Shown one piece after another: positions 1 through 10,348 of a stretch of DNA of 64,000 nt. Below the pieces are notes generated by a model that was not told where the DNA came from, searched no databases, and saw only the letters and a list, made by a program, of their open reading frames with translations. The position numbers and the translations under genes are program-made. The stretch covers positions 3,534,001-3,598,000 of the forward strand of contig JAPNXP010000012.1 in assembly GCA_028753945.1 (NCBI GenBank), read 5' to 3'. Position 1 is the stretch's first letter, and each line of letters opens with the position of its first letter. This stretch comes from Hexactinellida sp. DTS-2022. Taxonomy: Eukaryota > Porifera > Hexactinellida.

Positions 1-1120
1 AAACTGTGGTACGCGAGCCCCTTCTAGTGGTACGCGGAGGTACCTCATTTGAGGTAAATAAATCAAAATTTTAATATACATAATACCTTCTCACTGATTA
101 GGACTGTAGGTAACCATGTCGATGTAGACCAACATATTTACGTACATCAGTGTATTTAATTAACCTAAATATCGGTCATACAGTAGAAACCGGTTTTTCT
201 AACCAATTATTTTCAGGTAACTATAGTTAGACTAAACCGATAGTTAGCATACCTGCCAACTGTACATTGACTTTAACCATTTTGGCTGTTCTGTACAGGC
301 GTCCAGGTATTTTAGTTGGGTCAAAATTACTGATTGTGAGTGTAATAATTAATACATGCAAAATGTCTACACCCTCAAAATGTAGCATTATGTTGTATAA
401 ATTAACAGTTCCAATTGAAGCGTACAAGGATTCTCTGTACAATTATATAATTCAATGTTTTCTCCTTCAGAAAGTTATTTGAATTATGTCAACATAAATA
501 ATTATAAATTTAAATAACATGATAGTATATATTGCTATGCATTCTGCATTAACCACATGAATGGAATGACTTGGTTAGTGTAATTTATCCTAGCATAAAT
601 GTGCAAAGATTCCCTAGATAAGTGAGCGAGAAAAAATCTGAGGATTTCCAGGGATTTTGGCCAATGTACAGGGGAAGATTGGAGGAATATGACTCAAATA
701 TGTTGGCAGGTATGAGTTAGAATAGACCGAAGTTAAATAAAACGATAGTTAGAAAAAAACAATGGAAATACTAGTCAAGTTGGAATTTATTACACCACAA
801 AGTTATCATCAACGATAAGTTAGAATAACCCGAGTTCGAAAAAAACGATAGTAATTAATTATAATAACGAATTAAATAATAAGTTCATTCAAATTCGTCG
901 GAAAAAACGATAGTTTGAATACTGTTAGAAAAATCCCGTTGCAACTGTATTCTATGAATTGGATTATACCTAAATATACTGGTTATTTACAAGTGTTTTT
1001 GATATGGTTATTATTCGGGTGTGTATTTAACTATCGGTTATTATGGTGGTACGCGGAGACCCTAATAATTGCAGAAGTGGTACGCGTGTAAAAACGCTGT
1101 AAAAAGTTTGAGAACCACTG
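1..1120. mobile_element. hAT-type non-autonomous element, left end cut by window edge
   Basis: The right end reads, on the minus strand, CAGTGGTTCTCAAACTTTTT, a classic hAT terminal inverted repeat, followed by several GTGGTACGCG motifs. The window begins inside the matching left repeat (AACTGTGGTACGCGAGCC), so perhaps a dozen bases are missing at the left. The ~1 kb interior is AT-rich and encodes no recognisable transposase; the short ORFs at 227-482 on both strands have no family features. The TSD cannot be checked because the left flank lies outside the window. Confidence 0.7.
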
Positions 1121-1284
1121 CCTTACTATATCTAATAGCTTTAATAATAGCCTTCATAAATATAATTTACTCATATTTAATCAATTAGCTTTTAATCAAT
1201 TAAGTAAATATTTGAAACCTTTCACTGATGCTATTACGGCATATGGGGAAGGTTTGTCGCATATCTATTATTTGTTGACTGCAA

Positions 1285-3013
1285 TCAGGGCATGAAAATC
1301 CATGTTGTTATTCGCAGACTGAGGCACACAGAGCATTGGCTTCCTCCCATGTTTGAGTCCGGACCTTCCAGCTCTTCTTCAGTATCTTCGGAGTAGCTCA
1401 GAACAATTTGAGAATATTTCTGGGATCCAATTGTGTTGCTCATATGCTGTAAATACTGCCATGGTGTATACTCTCCATTACGTAATTTTTCTTTGAATAA
1501 TTTTCTTTGGTCATCGATTTGCACACAGTTAAATTTCCTTGCGCGACTGATCTCCCTTACTTGTCGTATTCTGCCAATATCATTGTCAGTATCTATGATG
1601 ACATCGTTTAAATGTGACGTAAATGTCCAGATCCTAGGGCAAGAACTCCTGATTCGAGCTTTCAGTTTTGCTGATAACTTTCTGCCCCATTATTTGAAGA
1701 GATACTCAGTTCAAAGATAGATAGTTCTTCCGGGGATATATTGGTAAGCAAGTGTCTCTTAATGTATTTATTTAGCTTTTCCAGCTTTAGTCCTACACTG
1801 CTATCCAATGTTGGTGTCGTAATTAAATTGAACGTTGGATAGATCAGTGAGGCAGGTAGAAACGGAATCGCCATCAACAATCGTGTGAACTTTGATATCT
1901 CAACGTTACTTTTGAAATCCTGAACAAGACCCAATTTTTGAGCATAATGGAAGAAACATCCGTAAATGCGAATATGTGGGAAAACTTGTTTAATGGCATT
2001 TCTAGGAGCACGCTCCCAATCGGACATTGAAGTTACAGGTTTGAAGTCAGGTAAGTGTGTGACAAGCAGTTCTAATAGAGAACTATATAAATCTTGCTCT
2101 TCGCTGTCATTAAACAGTGTATTGCAGGTACAGTGTGCCTTGCATTAGATATGAATATCGTCCATAACTTGTAAAACTGAATCGGAACCACATCAAAAGT
2201 TCCATCAAATTGTATGCTACTAGCTTCTGACAGTAAGACACTAATTTCGTCAGAAAAGAAGACCACAGCAATTTGGTTTCCAGCGGTTACAGAAAATTTG
2301 AAGTGCTTTCCAAGAGGTGTAGCTCCTAGCATGTCAATATATTCAATAGCTGTTGAAGGGATTTTCGGTTCTGAAGTTTTTCTACTCCTATACATAGCAG
2401 ATTCACACCAGGGAATGAAATATCATGAGCATTAGGTTCATTTCTAGTTGCATCATCGAATATGTTTCTGAGACTTGGGGATTGTGTCTGCTTAGCAAGT
2501 GTCTTGCACTTAGCTTTCAACTGATACACCGCGGTTTTATATTCATTAACTGTGTGATTATGTAGATGCATAGGGGTAATTGAATGTCTTGTGAGGTTCA
2601 TTTTAGCTGTCCCTTTACACCCATTTCTAAATATAGCACATTTGCGGTAGACACAATTTTCGGTGGTCTTTGATTGCACATACCGTATTTATTCGAATAG
2701 TAGCCTCTATTCGAATAAACGCCTACCTCCAATAATCGCCCCCCTAAAGTAGTAAATAAAAATTTATTACTGCTACCCGGAGTGAATTTTTACATCTAAT
2801 ATAACTCACAATACGATTATCAACCGATTATCATAATTAAATTGTAATATAATGTGATATTCTAGAAAATTGCTCAAAATTATTGGTCTAAAAATGGAGT
2901 AAAAAACAATAATCGCCTAGGCTACTATTCGAGTAAATACGGTATTTGAAACCATCAGCAGATGTAAAAACGCTACTTCCACATCGTTTGTATTCGTCGG
3001 TACTAAATTCCAT
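1285..3013 (-). pseudogene. Mutator-like (MULE) transposase with FLYWCH-type N-terminus, broken
   Basis: Reading leftwards from an ATG at 3013, the frame encodes a FLYWCH-like zinc-binding region (residues NCVYRKC, then a Cys, then HLHNH at about 2570-2680). Next comes the MULE DDE region: IQFDGTFDVVP near 2190, then MSDWERAPRNAI and GCFFHYAQ near 1940-2030. A tail runs to about 1285. The pieces lie in different frames (2326-2679, 2072-2395, 1662-2027, 1285-1524), so several frameshifts have accumulated. The coding sequence is also split at 2683-2942 by a MITE whose TA duplication falls inside a Tyr codon; removing it joins the frame exactly. MULE transposases catalyse cut-and-paste transposition in the nucleus; this copy cannot make a full product. 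I did not find its terminal inverted repeats. Confidence 0.75.
2683..2942. mobile_element. 260-bp MITE, CCGTATTTATTCG ends, TA target duplication
   Basis: The left end CCGTATTTATTCGAATAGTA and the right end, reverse-complemented, CCGTATTTACTCGAATAGTA form terminal inverted repeats of more than 20 bp. TA dinucleotides flank both sides (2681-2682, 2943-2944), the mark of Tc1/mariner-type insertion. It interrupts the MULE transposase frame and is therefore younger. It is related in its ends to the larger element at 49633-51901. Confidence 0.8.
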
Positions 3014-3138
3014 TATATTGATATGTACTTTCTTTGGAATGAGAACTATTTATGAACTCAAATTCACCTTGTCATATAAGTGTTTCACACTACGCACGAG
3101 TATTTACTAATAACGCCATTTCTTGCTGTTGTTGATTT

Positions 3139-3216
3139 TTGGTATACATTTCAATGTATTCCGTTCTTGATTTTTGGTACACATTTCAATGTATTCAAGA
3201 TAGTTTCAATATATTA
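3139..3216. repeat. 37-bp tandem duplication beside the minisatellite
   Basis: The segment TTTTTGGTAYACATTTCAATGTATTC appears twice in a row (about 3136-3163 and 3172-3200), separated by CGTTCTTGA. It lies directly upstream of the 31-bp minisatellite. Confidence 0.6.
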
Positions 3217-3400
3217 TTCGGACATGTGCAGAACTTACAAAATCAATTCGGACATGTGCAGAACTTACAAAAATCAATTCGGACATGTGCAGAACTTACA
3301 AAATCAATTCGGACATGTGCAGAACTTACAAAAATCAATTCGGACATGTGCAGAACTTACAAAAATCAATTCGGACATGTAACAAATTCGGACATGTGCA
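3217..3400 (+). repeat. 30-31-bp minisatellite (TTCGGACATGTGCAGAACTT...)
   Basis: About five full units of TTCGGACATGTGCAGAACTT plus ACAAAA(A)TCAA stand head to tail, followed by two shortened units. Units alternate between 30 and 31 bp by one A, so all three frames appear open and give repetitive peptides (SDMCRTYKNQ, FGHVQNLQKS). These are artefacts of the repeat rather than genes. Confidence 0.9.
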
Positions 3401-3412
3401 GCTCCCCCCTTA

Positions 3413-3580
3413 CTACCATGAAATTTCTACCACCAATGTTATTCTTTCTCACCTGTTTTCTCAATATCTATTCTCAATTAATTAAGTGTTAACCACATGA
3501 ATAACCAATTTATAATGGAATAACAAGAGTTTTATTGTGATATTGAGGTGGAATATATTCCATTTCAATATCTCAATTTG
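3413..3580 (+). repeat. Dispersed repeat, inverted copy at 21147-21298
   Basis: The stretch running through TTCTTTCTCACCTGTTTTC and AATGGAATAACAAGAGTTTT recurs reverse-complemented at 21147-21298. Similarity ends near GCTAATA just before the first P array. Nothing coding is visible. Confidence 0.65.
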
Positions 3581-3597
3581 CTAATATAGGTATAATT

Positions 3598-3900
3598 ATT
3601 ACTGTGCCGACTTTACTATAGTATAGTGGCCCAGTTCTAATCTTACTGCTTTGGTATATTATTACTGTGCCGACTATACTTTAGTATAATGGCCCAGTAT
3701 TGAAATCACTGCCTTTTTTATTGTGCCGACTATACTATAGTATAATGGCCCAGTTCTAATTTCACTGCCTTTATTTTTACTGTGCCGACTATACTATAGT
3801 ATAGTGGCCCAGTTCTAATCTTACTGCCTTGGTTATTATTACTGTGCCGACTATACTATAGTATAGTGGCCCAGTATTGGTCTTAGTGCTTTGGTTATTA
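3598..3900 (+). repeat. P array A1: five 35-bp near-palindromes with ~22-bp spacers
   Basis: Each unit is CTGTGCCGACTATAC followed by TATAGTATAGTGGCCCAGT, almost self-complementary around TATACTATAGTATA. Spacers come in two types: TTCTAATCTTACTGCC and TATTGRAATCACTGCC. It occupies the core slot of the modular repeat and is followed directly by the GTCCGTAG boundary. Confidence 0.85.
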
Positions 3901-4427
3901 TTAGTCCGTAGATCCTCCACAGAACAGAGTTTTATTAACTAAGAACTGAAATTTTCAGGATAGGTGTCTCATGGGTTACAGATGTGCACCTGGGGTCACG
4001 ATTTATTAATTTCGACTTGGGAAAATTTTTAACGGGACTTTAGCTTTTTTTGTCCCATAAGAAAATAAATGCAATAACAAGAAAATTTTTAGAATCATTA
4101 GTATTAGAAAAGTATTTTGCAACTGATAGCTCTTCACGATTTTTTAAATCTGTCCTCATTTTCCTGATAATTAGGCTCAAAGTTGCCACAATTCACCCTT
4201 AACTTTCTAAAATCGTAAATTCATTAATATTCAATTATACAATTATTTCGTGGTTTCAATGAAGATCTACTATTTATGAATAATTCAATTAGATTCAGTG
4301 TTATTTCGATTCAAGTTATTGTTGATATCTAACTACAATAAAGAATTCTAGTATATATGAATAATTAATTTATATTCAATAGCTATTACTATACAAATCA
4401 ATTTATGATATCATAGTTACAATACAG

Positions 4428-4690
4428 CAGGGGTGTTCAAACTTTTAAATCTACGTGCCACTTTATCTCGTTTTCTGCTAGAACTCGCCATTTCAATTTA
4501 GGTTCTGCCTCCTACGTTATCTAATAATATCTAATAATATCTAATAATTGATAGAATTCGTAAATGCAAACTATAGTTACCAAATACTGTATTCATACTA
4601 GGAACATTGATGCATTTGTAGAGTGTATATAATTGAAAGAAGCGAATTATCCGAGGGCCTCAGCGAATGGTCTCGCGGGCCACACCCTTG
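4428..4690. mobile_element. 263-bp hAT-type MITE
   Basis: Ends are CAGGGGTGTTCAAACTTTTA and GCGGGCCACACCCTTG. The flanks are CAATACAG and CAATAAAG, an 8-bp TSD with one mismatch. The related repeat at 48640-48660 shows the empty site. An 8-bp TSD with CAG-type ends is typical of hAT. Confidence 0.7.
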
Positions 4691-4709
4691 CAATAAAGTA
4701 TTCTATTTA

Positions 4710-5067
4710 GGCCAATAAAATAAATAACTTGTTTATCATCCCCGTCCGTCCCTATATTTACCCCCCGTACGGATCTATTTTATTATTATTTTATGAACAT
4801 AATCGTACAGATATTAACTATAAACTTGTGTAAAGTACTCCTAATTTAGCAATTTTTTATTAGTCTTGTATTTAGAACATTACTTTCATTATTTGGGCAT
4901 TGTCATGTGATTTTATAATTTAATTTAATTATTTATATTTATTGTTTGGCATAGGGTAATGTTTTTTGCATATTAACGAAAATAAAAAATAAAAATAAAA
5001 TCCCGTCCGCCGTCCGTATTTTCTGAAAAAATCCGGATGATACACAAGTTATTTATTTTATATGGCC
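4710..5067. mobile_element. MITE with GGCCAATAAAATAAATAACT ends
   Basis: The left end GGCCAATAAAATAAATAACT is mirrored at the right by AGTTATTTATTTTATATGGCC. The interior holds C-rich CCGTCCGT motifs near both ends. It interrupts the modular repeat, which continues on each side. The TSD is not clear. Confidence 0.6.
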
Positions 5068-5143
5068 TTATATGATTAATTCAATTTGATTCAATAGCTG
5101 CTACTATATAAATCGATTTCTAATACATTGTTGTATTCATAGA

Positions 5144-5316
5144 TGCATTATACGATTATACCTTATACGTTCGGGGAGCGTATAATGGACCTTATATACG
5201 TTAAAATCGTTATACGTTATACGTCGTATGTTGATTATACGTTACGTATGATGGCATTATACGTTCACCTATCGTATAAAGGTACCATATATACGTTATA
5301 CGTTACGTATAATGCA
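5144..5316. mobile_element. 173-bp palindrome-rich element built of TATACGT words
   Basis: Terminal TGCATTATACG pairs with CGTATAATGCA. Between them are a dozen overlapping TATACG/CGTATA words. The related repeat at 37820-37850 lacks it, so it behaves as an insertion. An ORF through it (5143-5349) has no family features. Confidence 0.6.
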
Positions 5317-5950
5317 ACTATGGTTGTATTAAAGTTTTCTCCTATATGAAAATTCAATTTCACTCAACAGTTATTCAATTTCAGAACGATTTCTGATATT
5401 CAAACAATGGATTAATGAGATGGAATATCTATTTGTATAAATATTTGTCTATGTGTGTGCTTGGTGCCCGAAATGTATTAGAGTGTAAGGGGGGGGGGGG
5501 GGTTATAACGCATTAATAATGGAATTATAAACTTAATTCCTCATGTCATACTAAGTAAACAAGTATGCTGATTTCAATTTCAAAACGATAACTGATATAT
5601 AAACAATGGATTATTGAGATGGAATTTCTAGTTTATGACTATTCGTTTATCAAACGTTCCTTTGTCCTTTGTTTATCAAACGTTCCTTTGTCCCGCAACA
5701 AATTGATAAATGGGTGTAAACACAATGTGACGTTCATGACCAGTGTATTTTATAAAGAATAAAAAAATGTTTTTTATTGTTTTCGTGGAATAAAAAAATG
5801 GATTTTCGGTAGAAATGGAATCTTGAAATGGATATCAGACGATAAAAACTCACTATTCAAGGGAGTAAAAAAATGAAAATAGGAATAAAAAAATGGGCTA
5901 GGAATAAAAAAATGGGCTTATAATATACCCTGTTCATGACATGGCGAAAA

Positions 5951-6072
5951 AAATCCAAAATTTCCGCCTGTGTCGACAGCATTTCCATTGGAGGCACTAT
6001 CAATAAACAACGCACAAAAATATAGTCCCACCAAAGGAACATGCGTCGGCACAGCTGCAATTTTGGATTTTT
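5951..6072 (+). repeat. Hairpin core H1
   Basis: Inverted repeat of about 50 bp per arm around a ~20-bp loop. The left arm carries several changes (TTTCCGCCTGTGTCGACAGC). It runs straight into P array A2, so both core types coexist in one slot here. Confidence 0.85.
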
Positions 6073-6185
6073 ACTGTGCCGACTATACTATAGTATAGTG
6101 GCCCAGTATTAGAATCACTGCCTTTATTACTGTGCCGACTATACTATAGTATAGTGGCCCAGTATTGGAATCACTGCCTTTATTA
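6072..6185 (+). repeat. P array A2: two units
   Basis: Two 35-bp near-palindromes with ATTAGAATCACTGCC and ATTGGAATCACTGCC spacers, placed between hairpin H1 and the CTCCGTAGACGG boundary. Confidence 0.85.
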
Positions 6186-7484
6186 TTATTTTTTCTCCGT
6201 AGACGGTGCCCTGGCCTGAGCTTTATAGTTGATGGGCTGAAACTTGGCATGTAGGTGCGATGGGACCGTCTAATTTGCACCTGGGGTTACGATTTTGTAT
6301 TAACAAATTTTTGACACATCTTTAACACCTTTCAAAGTTTGTCTGGTCCATAACTCAAAAATGTTTTACTAAACCCCAAAATTTTATTTCACATTTGGAT
6401 TCACCATAAAATTCTGCGTCTGATGGGAGAAGAAATTTTTCAATAAAGGGGTCAATTTCTGCCATAAATGGGGGTTGAAATTTCTTTGTTTACTCACACT
6501 TCAATTTCAATAAAACTGTTAAATCTAATTCCATTGTTTCAACTTGTAATAATTATATTAATTTAACTTGTTAAATCCTACTCTATTGATTCAACTTGCT
6601 ATAATTATATTGATTTAACTTATAAATTCCAGCTGGCTTCTATTTAATTCTAGTATTACTATACAATGGATTAAATAAAATATTATAATATAAGGAATTT
6701 GTTGACTTAATTCAACTTAACCGTGGATAACATTGCTAAAATAAATAACTAATAATATAATTTATTATCAATACATAATGAATGAATGGCTTTAACTCAA
6801 GATGGTTTATGATAGAACCGTAAGATTTACATTCCACAACAACGACAGATTAAGTGAATATATTTATTTCGGCGAGAATATTCTTGCACAATTAATGTAC
6901 TGACGTAATTAATTATAATTAATTCCTTTTGTATTTAACTTATAGAATTTTCCAATTGGATTATTGGGGTTATCGAGTGCGCTGAATTCAAACATTATAG
7001 TGAAATTCAATTTAAATTAATAATAATTACAAATAATTGAACTTAATTTATTTTGCTGTATATAATAATGGTGTTAAATAATAAATAAATAAATTAAATA
7101 TTTATACTAATTAGATAAATTTCATTAATCTCAGAGATGATACAAGATAGAAACAAACTTTCAATTTATCAATTGGTCCTTATGCCAGGTACCACCTATA
7201 CAAGTGGGTCTTGACACCTTGAGGTGATTATGACATAGTCAAAAAAATGTGTTTTTACAATTTTGTTAATTCGATATTTAAAATGGGTTAGTTGATGTTG
7301 GGTGATGACCCAACACTCACATAAAAAATGCTGAGTCATCAGCTATTATATTCTACTCAAACTTGAATATCTCTAAAATTATATGAACTAAATGGAAACT
7401 TCCACCACTCTAAGGGTCGATGCCATCTGTAACACCTTTTTGAAATAATTTAACACCTTCATAGTGATGATGACATGGCGAAAA
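6186..7484 (+). repeat. Modular repeat monomer, long form
   Basis: Order: CTCCGTAGACGGTGCCCTGG, GCACCTGGGGTTACG, GTCTGGTCCATAACTC, TTCCAGCTGGCTTCTATTT, AACATTGCTAAAATAAATAA, GGGGTTATCGAGTGCG, CTTGACACCTTGAGGTGATT, GTTGGGTGATGACCCAACAC, then CCTTCATAGTGATGATGACA before H2. There is no ORF of note over 1.3 kb; nothing else seen. Confidence 0.85.
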
Positions 7485-7608
7485 AAATCCAAAATTGCAG
7501 CCTGTGCCGACAGCATGTTCCTTTGGAGGCACTATCAATAAACCACCACCAAAATATAGTGCCACCAAAGGAACATGCGTCGGCACAGGCTGCAATTTTG
7601 GATTTTTA
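7485..7608 (+). repeat. Hairpin core H2
   Basis: A near-perfect copy. The left arm AATTGCAGCCTGTGCCGACA and right arm TGTCGGCACAGGCTGCAATT differ mainly by an AG bulge and one T/A change. The loop is CAATAAACCACCACCAAAAT. It serves well as the reference copy. Confidence 0.9.
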
Positions 7609-8919
7609 TATTATTATTATTTCTCCGTAGCAGGTGCCCTGGCCACACCTGTATACATAGAGGGCTGAAACTTGGCATGTAGATTCGGAGTCGACGTCTA
7701 ATTTGCACCTGGGGTTACGATTTTGTATTAACAAATTTTTGACACATCTTTAACACCTTTCAAAATTTGTCTGGTCCATAACTCAAAAAATGTTTTACTA
7801 AACCCCAAAATTTTATTTCACATTTGGATTCGCCATAAAATTCTGCGTCTGATGGGAGAAGAAAACTTTCAATAAAGAGTTCTATTTCTGCCATAAATGG
7901 GGGTTGAAATTTCTTTGTTTACTCACACTTCAGTTTCAGTATAACTGTTAAATCAAATTCCATTGTTTCAACTTGTAATAATTATATTGATTTAACTTGT
8001 TAAATCTTACTCTATTGATTCAACTTGCGATAATTAAATTGATTTAACTTATAAATTCCAGCTGGCTTCTATTTAATTTTAGTATTACTATACAATTGAT
8101 TAAATTAAATAATATAATATAAGGAATTTGTTGACTCAACTCAACCAACCATGGATAACATTGCTAAAATAAATAACTAATAATATAATTTATTATCAAT
8201 ACATAATGAATGAATGGCATTAAACTAAAGATGGTTTATGATAGAACCGTTAAGATTTTACATTCCACAACAACGACAGATTAAGTGATTATATTTATTT
8301 CGGCGAGAATATTCTTGCACAATTAATGTACTGACATATTTAATTCTAATTAATTCGCTCTGTGTTTACCGTATAGAGATGGTTCAAAATAGATTATTGG
8401 GGTTATCGAGTGCGTGGAATTCAAATATTATAGTGAAATTCAATTTAAATTAATAATAATTGCAAATAATTGAACTTAATTTATTTTGCTGTATATAATA
8501 ATGGTGTTAAATAATTAATAAATTAATTAAATATTTATACTAATTAGCTAAATTTCATTAATCTCAGAGATGATACAAGATAGAAACAAACTTTCAATTT
8601 ATCAATTGGTCCTTATGCCAGGTACCACCTATACAAGTGGGTCTTGACACCTTGAGGTGATTATGACATCGTCAAAAAAATGTACTTTTACAATTTTTTT
8701 AATTCGATATTTAAAATGGGTTAGTTGATGTTGGGTGATGACCCAACACACACATAAAAAATGCTGAGTCATCAGCTATTATATTCTACTCAAACTTGAA
8801 TATCTCTAAAATTATATGAACTAAATGGAAACTTCCACCACTCTAAGGGTCGATGCCTTCTGTAACACCTTTTTGAAATAATTTAACACCTTCATAGTGA
8901 TGATGACATGGCGAAAAAA
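7609..8919 (+). repeat. Modular repeat monomer, long form, second tandem copy
   Basis: Collinear with the monomer at 6186-7484 and differing by scattered substitutions and small indels. It begins with the CTCCGTAGCAGGTGCCCTGG boundary variant. No genes seen. Confidence 0.85.
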
Positions 8920-9042
8920 AATCCAAAATTGCAGCCTGCGCCGACTGAATGTTCTTTTGGAGGCACTATAAATAAACAACCAACAAAATGTAGTGCCACC
9001 AAAGGAACATGCGTCGGCACAGGCTGCAATTTTGGATTTTTT
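8920..9042 (+). repeat. Hairpin core H3
   Basis: The left arm has CCTGCGCCGACTGAATG and the loop reads AAATAAACAACCAACAAAAT, so it belongs to the CAACCAAC loop subtype. Confidence 0.88.
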
Positions 9043-9511
9043 ATTATTTATCCGTAGCCACTCCCCAGAACAGAGTTTTATTAATTAAGAGCCCAAATTT
9101 TTAGGATATGTGTCTCATGGGTTACAGATGTGCACCTGGGGTTACGATTTTTGATTAACAAATTTTGGACACATCTTCAACACCTTTAAAATTTATCTGG
9201 TCCATAACTCAAAAAATGTTTTACTAACCCCCAAATTTTATTTACATTTGGATACATCATAAAATTCTGCGTCTGATGGGAGAAGAAATTTTTCAATAAA
9301 AGGTTTAATTTCTGCCATAAATGGGGGTTGAAATTTCTTTGTTTACTCACTCTTCAATTTCTGTAAAACTGTGAAATTTAATTCCATTGTTTCAACTTGT
9401 AATAAATATATTGATTTAACTTGTTAAATCCTACTCTATTGTTTCAACTTGCGATAATTATATTGATTTAACTTATAAATTCCAGCTGGCTTCTATTTAA
9501 TTGTAGTATAT
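9043..9511 (+). repeat. Modular repeat monomer, left part, split by DIRS
   Basis: Starts with the CCGTAGCCACTCCCCAGAAC boundary variant and stops at TTTAATTGTAGTA, where the DIRS element enters. It resumes at 13887 with CAATTGATTAAATAAAATAA. Confidence 0.85.
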
Positions 9512-9560
9512 TTTGAAATTCGACGAGCCCCGTAGGGGCGACGTCGAATTATAATTCTAC
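9512..9560. repeat. DIRS left-end hairpin
   Basis: AATTCGACGAGCCCCGTA faces GGGGCGACGTCGAATT, a short stem unusually GC-rich for the neighbourhood. Its complement is repeated in the internal complementary region at about 9795-9835. Confidence 0.75.
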
Positions 9561-9570
9561 AAATGGCGTA

Positions 9571-9719
9571 ACCAGACAATGACATAAAGTTGAATAGTTC
9601 TCCAAGGTCGCAATTTAACACTTCTATCTGTAAATGTTTACACTTAGGGTGAAATGCCACCCGTATAGTATGTTAGGTACTATATATTCCCTGTTTACTC
9701 TACTGTGCATCTTCTAGCG
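9571..9719. repeat. DIRS left inverted terminal repeat
   Basis: ACCAGACAATGACATAAAGT through GTGCATCTTCTAGCG. It is inverted relative to 13718-13864 with only a few mismatches (for example GGTCGCAATTT against GGTCGGAATTT), indicating a fairly recent insertion. Confidence 0.9.
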
Positions 9720-9762
9720 CCCCTTTATCTACTGGGTGGTAGCGGGAGCGGAGGGACGCTAT

Positions 9763-9885
9763 ATGTCATTGTCTGGTTACGCCATTTGTAGAATTATAAT
9801 TCGACGTCGCCCCACGGGGCTCGTCGAATTTCAAATTCTACTTCATGGCTTCACCAGACAATGACATAAGGTTGAATAGGCCGTT
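9763..9885. repeat. DIRS internal complementary region (circle junction)
   Basis: TGTCATTGTCTGGTTACGCC is the reverse complement of the left end. TTCATGGCTTCACCAGACAA, just after, is the reverse complement of the right end. This fused order is expected from the DIRS replication model, where this region templates completion of both termini. Confidence 0.9.
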
Positions 9886-10021
9886 TAACCTCATAGGCTT
9901 GCACCTGTCATTTGTTAGTCATTGCAGATTAGTAGAAAGCTAATAACTAATCAGACACACAGTATGCTGTGGTAACACTTGTACTAGTTCTAAAAAGTGC
10001 TTTTTATGTAATGAACTATAA

Positions 10022-10348
10022 CTAGCGATAGCAGTCGTCGCTAGCTGGTACAGTAGGTAGCTCTGATAAGACTGCGCTAGTGAAGGACTCTGTGGCAATA
10101 GATTGGCTAGATTTTGATACCCAACTAGTTGACTTCTGTGAGTCAAAAGATTCCGTTAAGAAAGCAATTATATCATACAGGTCGGGTTTCATCAGGTGGT
10201 TGATTGCTTTAAGGGTACAATATGTTACCCACTTTTTCCAAGCGGAAGTGTATGATTTTAGAGTGGAGGGTCTCCAACTTTGGCATATTATGTCACTGGA
10301 GCGTTTAGAGACACCTCTTGCGATGAGCAAGTCCCTGATACTACACAT
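10022..10348 (-). pseudogene. DIRS tyrosine recombinase, N-terminal fragment only
   Basis: An ATG at 10348 overlaps the end of the RT frame by about 60 nt, as usual in DIRS. The 108-residue product contains the SAM-like core-binding region (STLKSYTSAWKKWVTYC, then IIAFLTESF). The frame then stops and runs into the internal complementary region after about 450 nt in total. The catalytic half, with the Arg, His-x-x-Arg and Tyr of tyrosine recombinases, is absent. A second frame at 9940-10146 may hold a few shifted residues. The deletion removes integration activity, so mobility would need a helper copy. Confidence 0.8.

Larger units (their letters stand above)
3901..5950 (+). repeat. Modular repeat monomer, third subtype, with three MITEs inserted
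   Basis: Starts at GTCCGTAGATCCTCCACAGA and runs to ATGGCGAAAAA before hairpin H1. It matches 37301-38350 along most of its length (GTGCACCTGGGGTCACG, GATCTACTATTTATG, TTCAATAGCTATTACTAT). It is longer only because it contains the insertions at 4428-4690, 4710-5067 and 5144-5316. A run of 14 G's lies near 5490, where the other copy has six. No coding potential. Confidence 0.7.

Noticed and set aside
6410-6440. Hammerhead-ribozyme-like CTGATG...GAAA in the modular repeat
   Set aside because: The conserved core needs CTGANGA, but every copy reads CTGATGGGAGAAGAAA. I could not draw the three helices.
7410-7595. Recurrent small protein (VPTHVPLVALYF...VPPKEHAVGTGCNFGFF) found at many hairpins on either strand
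   Set aside because: It is only the translation of the H hairpin, which is open in several frames because both arms are the same sequence inverted. No start context or conservation independent of the DNA repeat.
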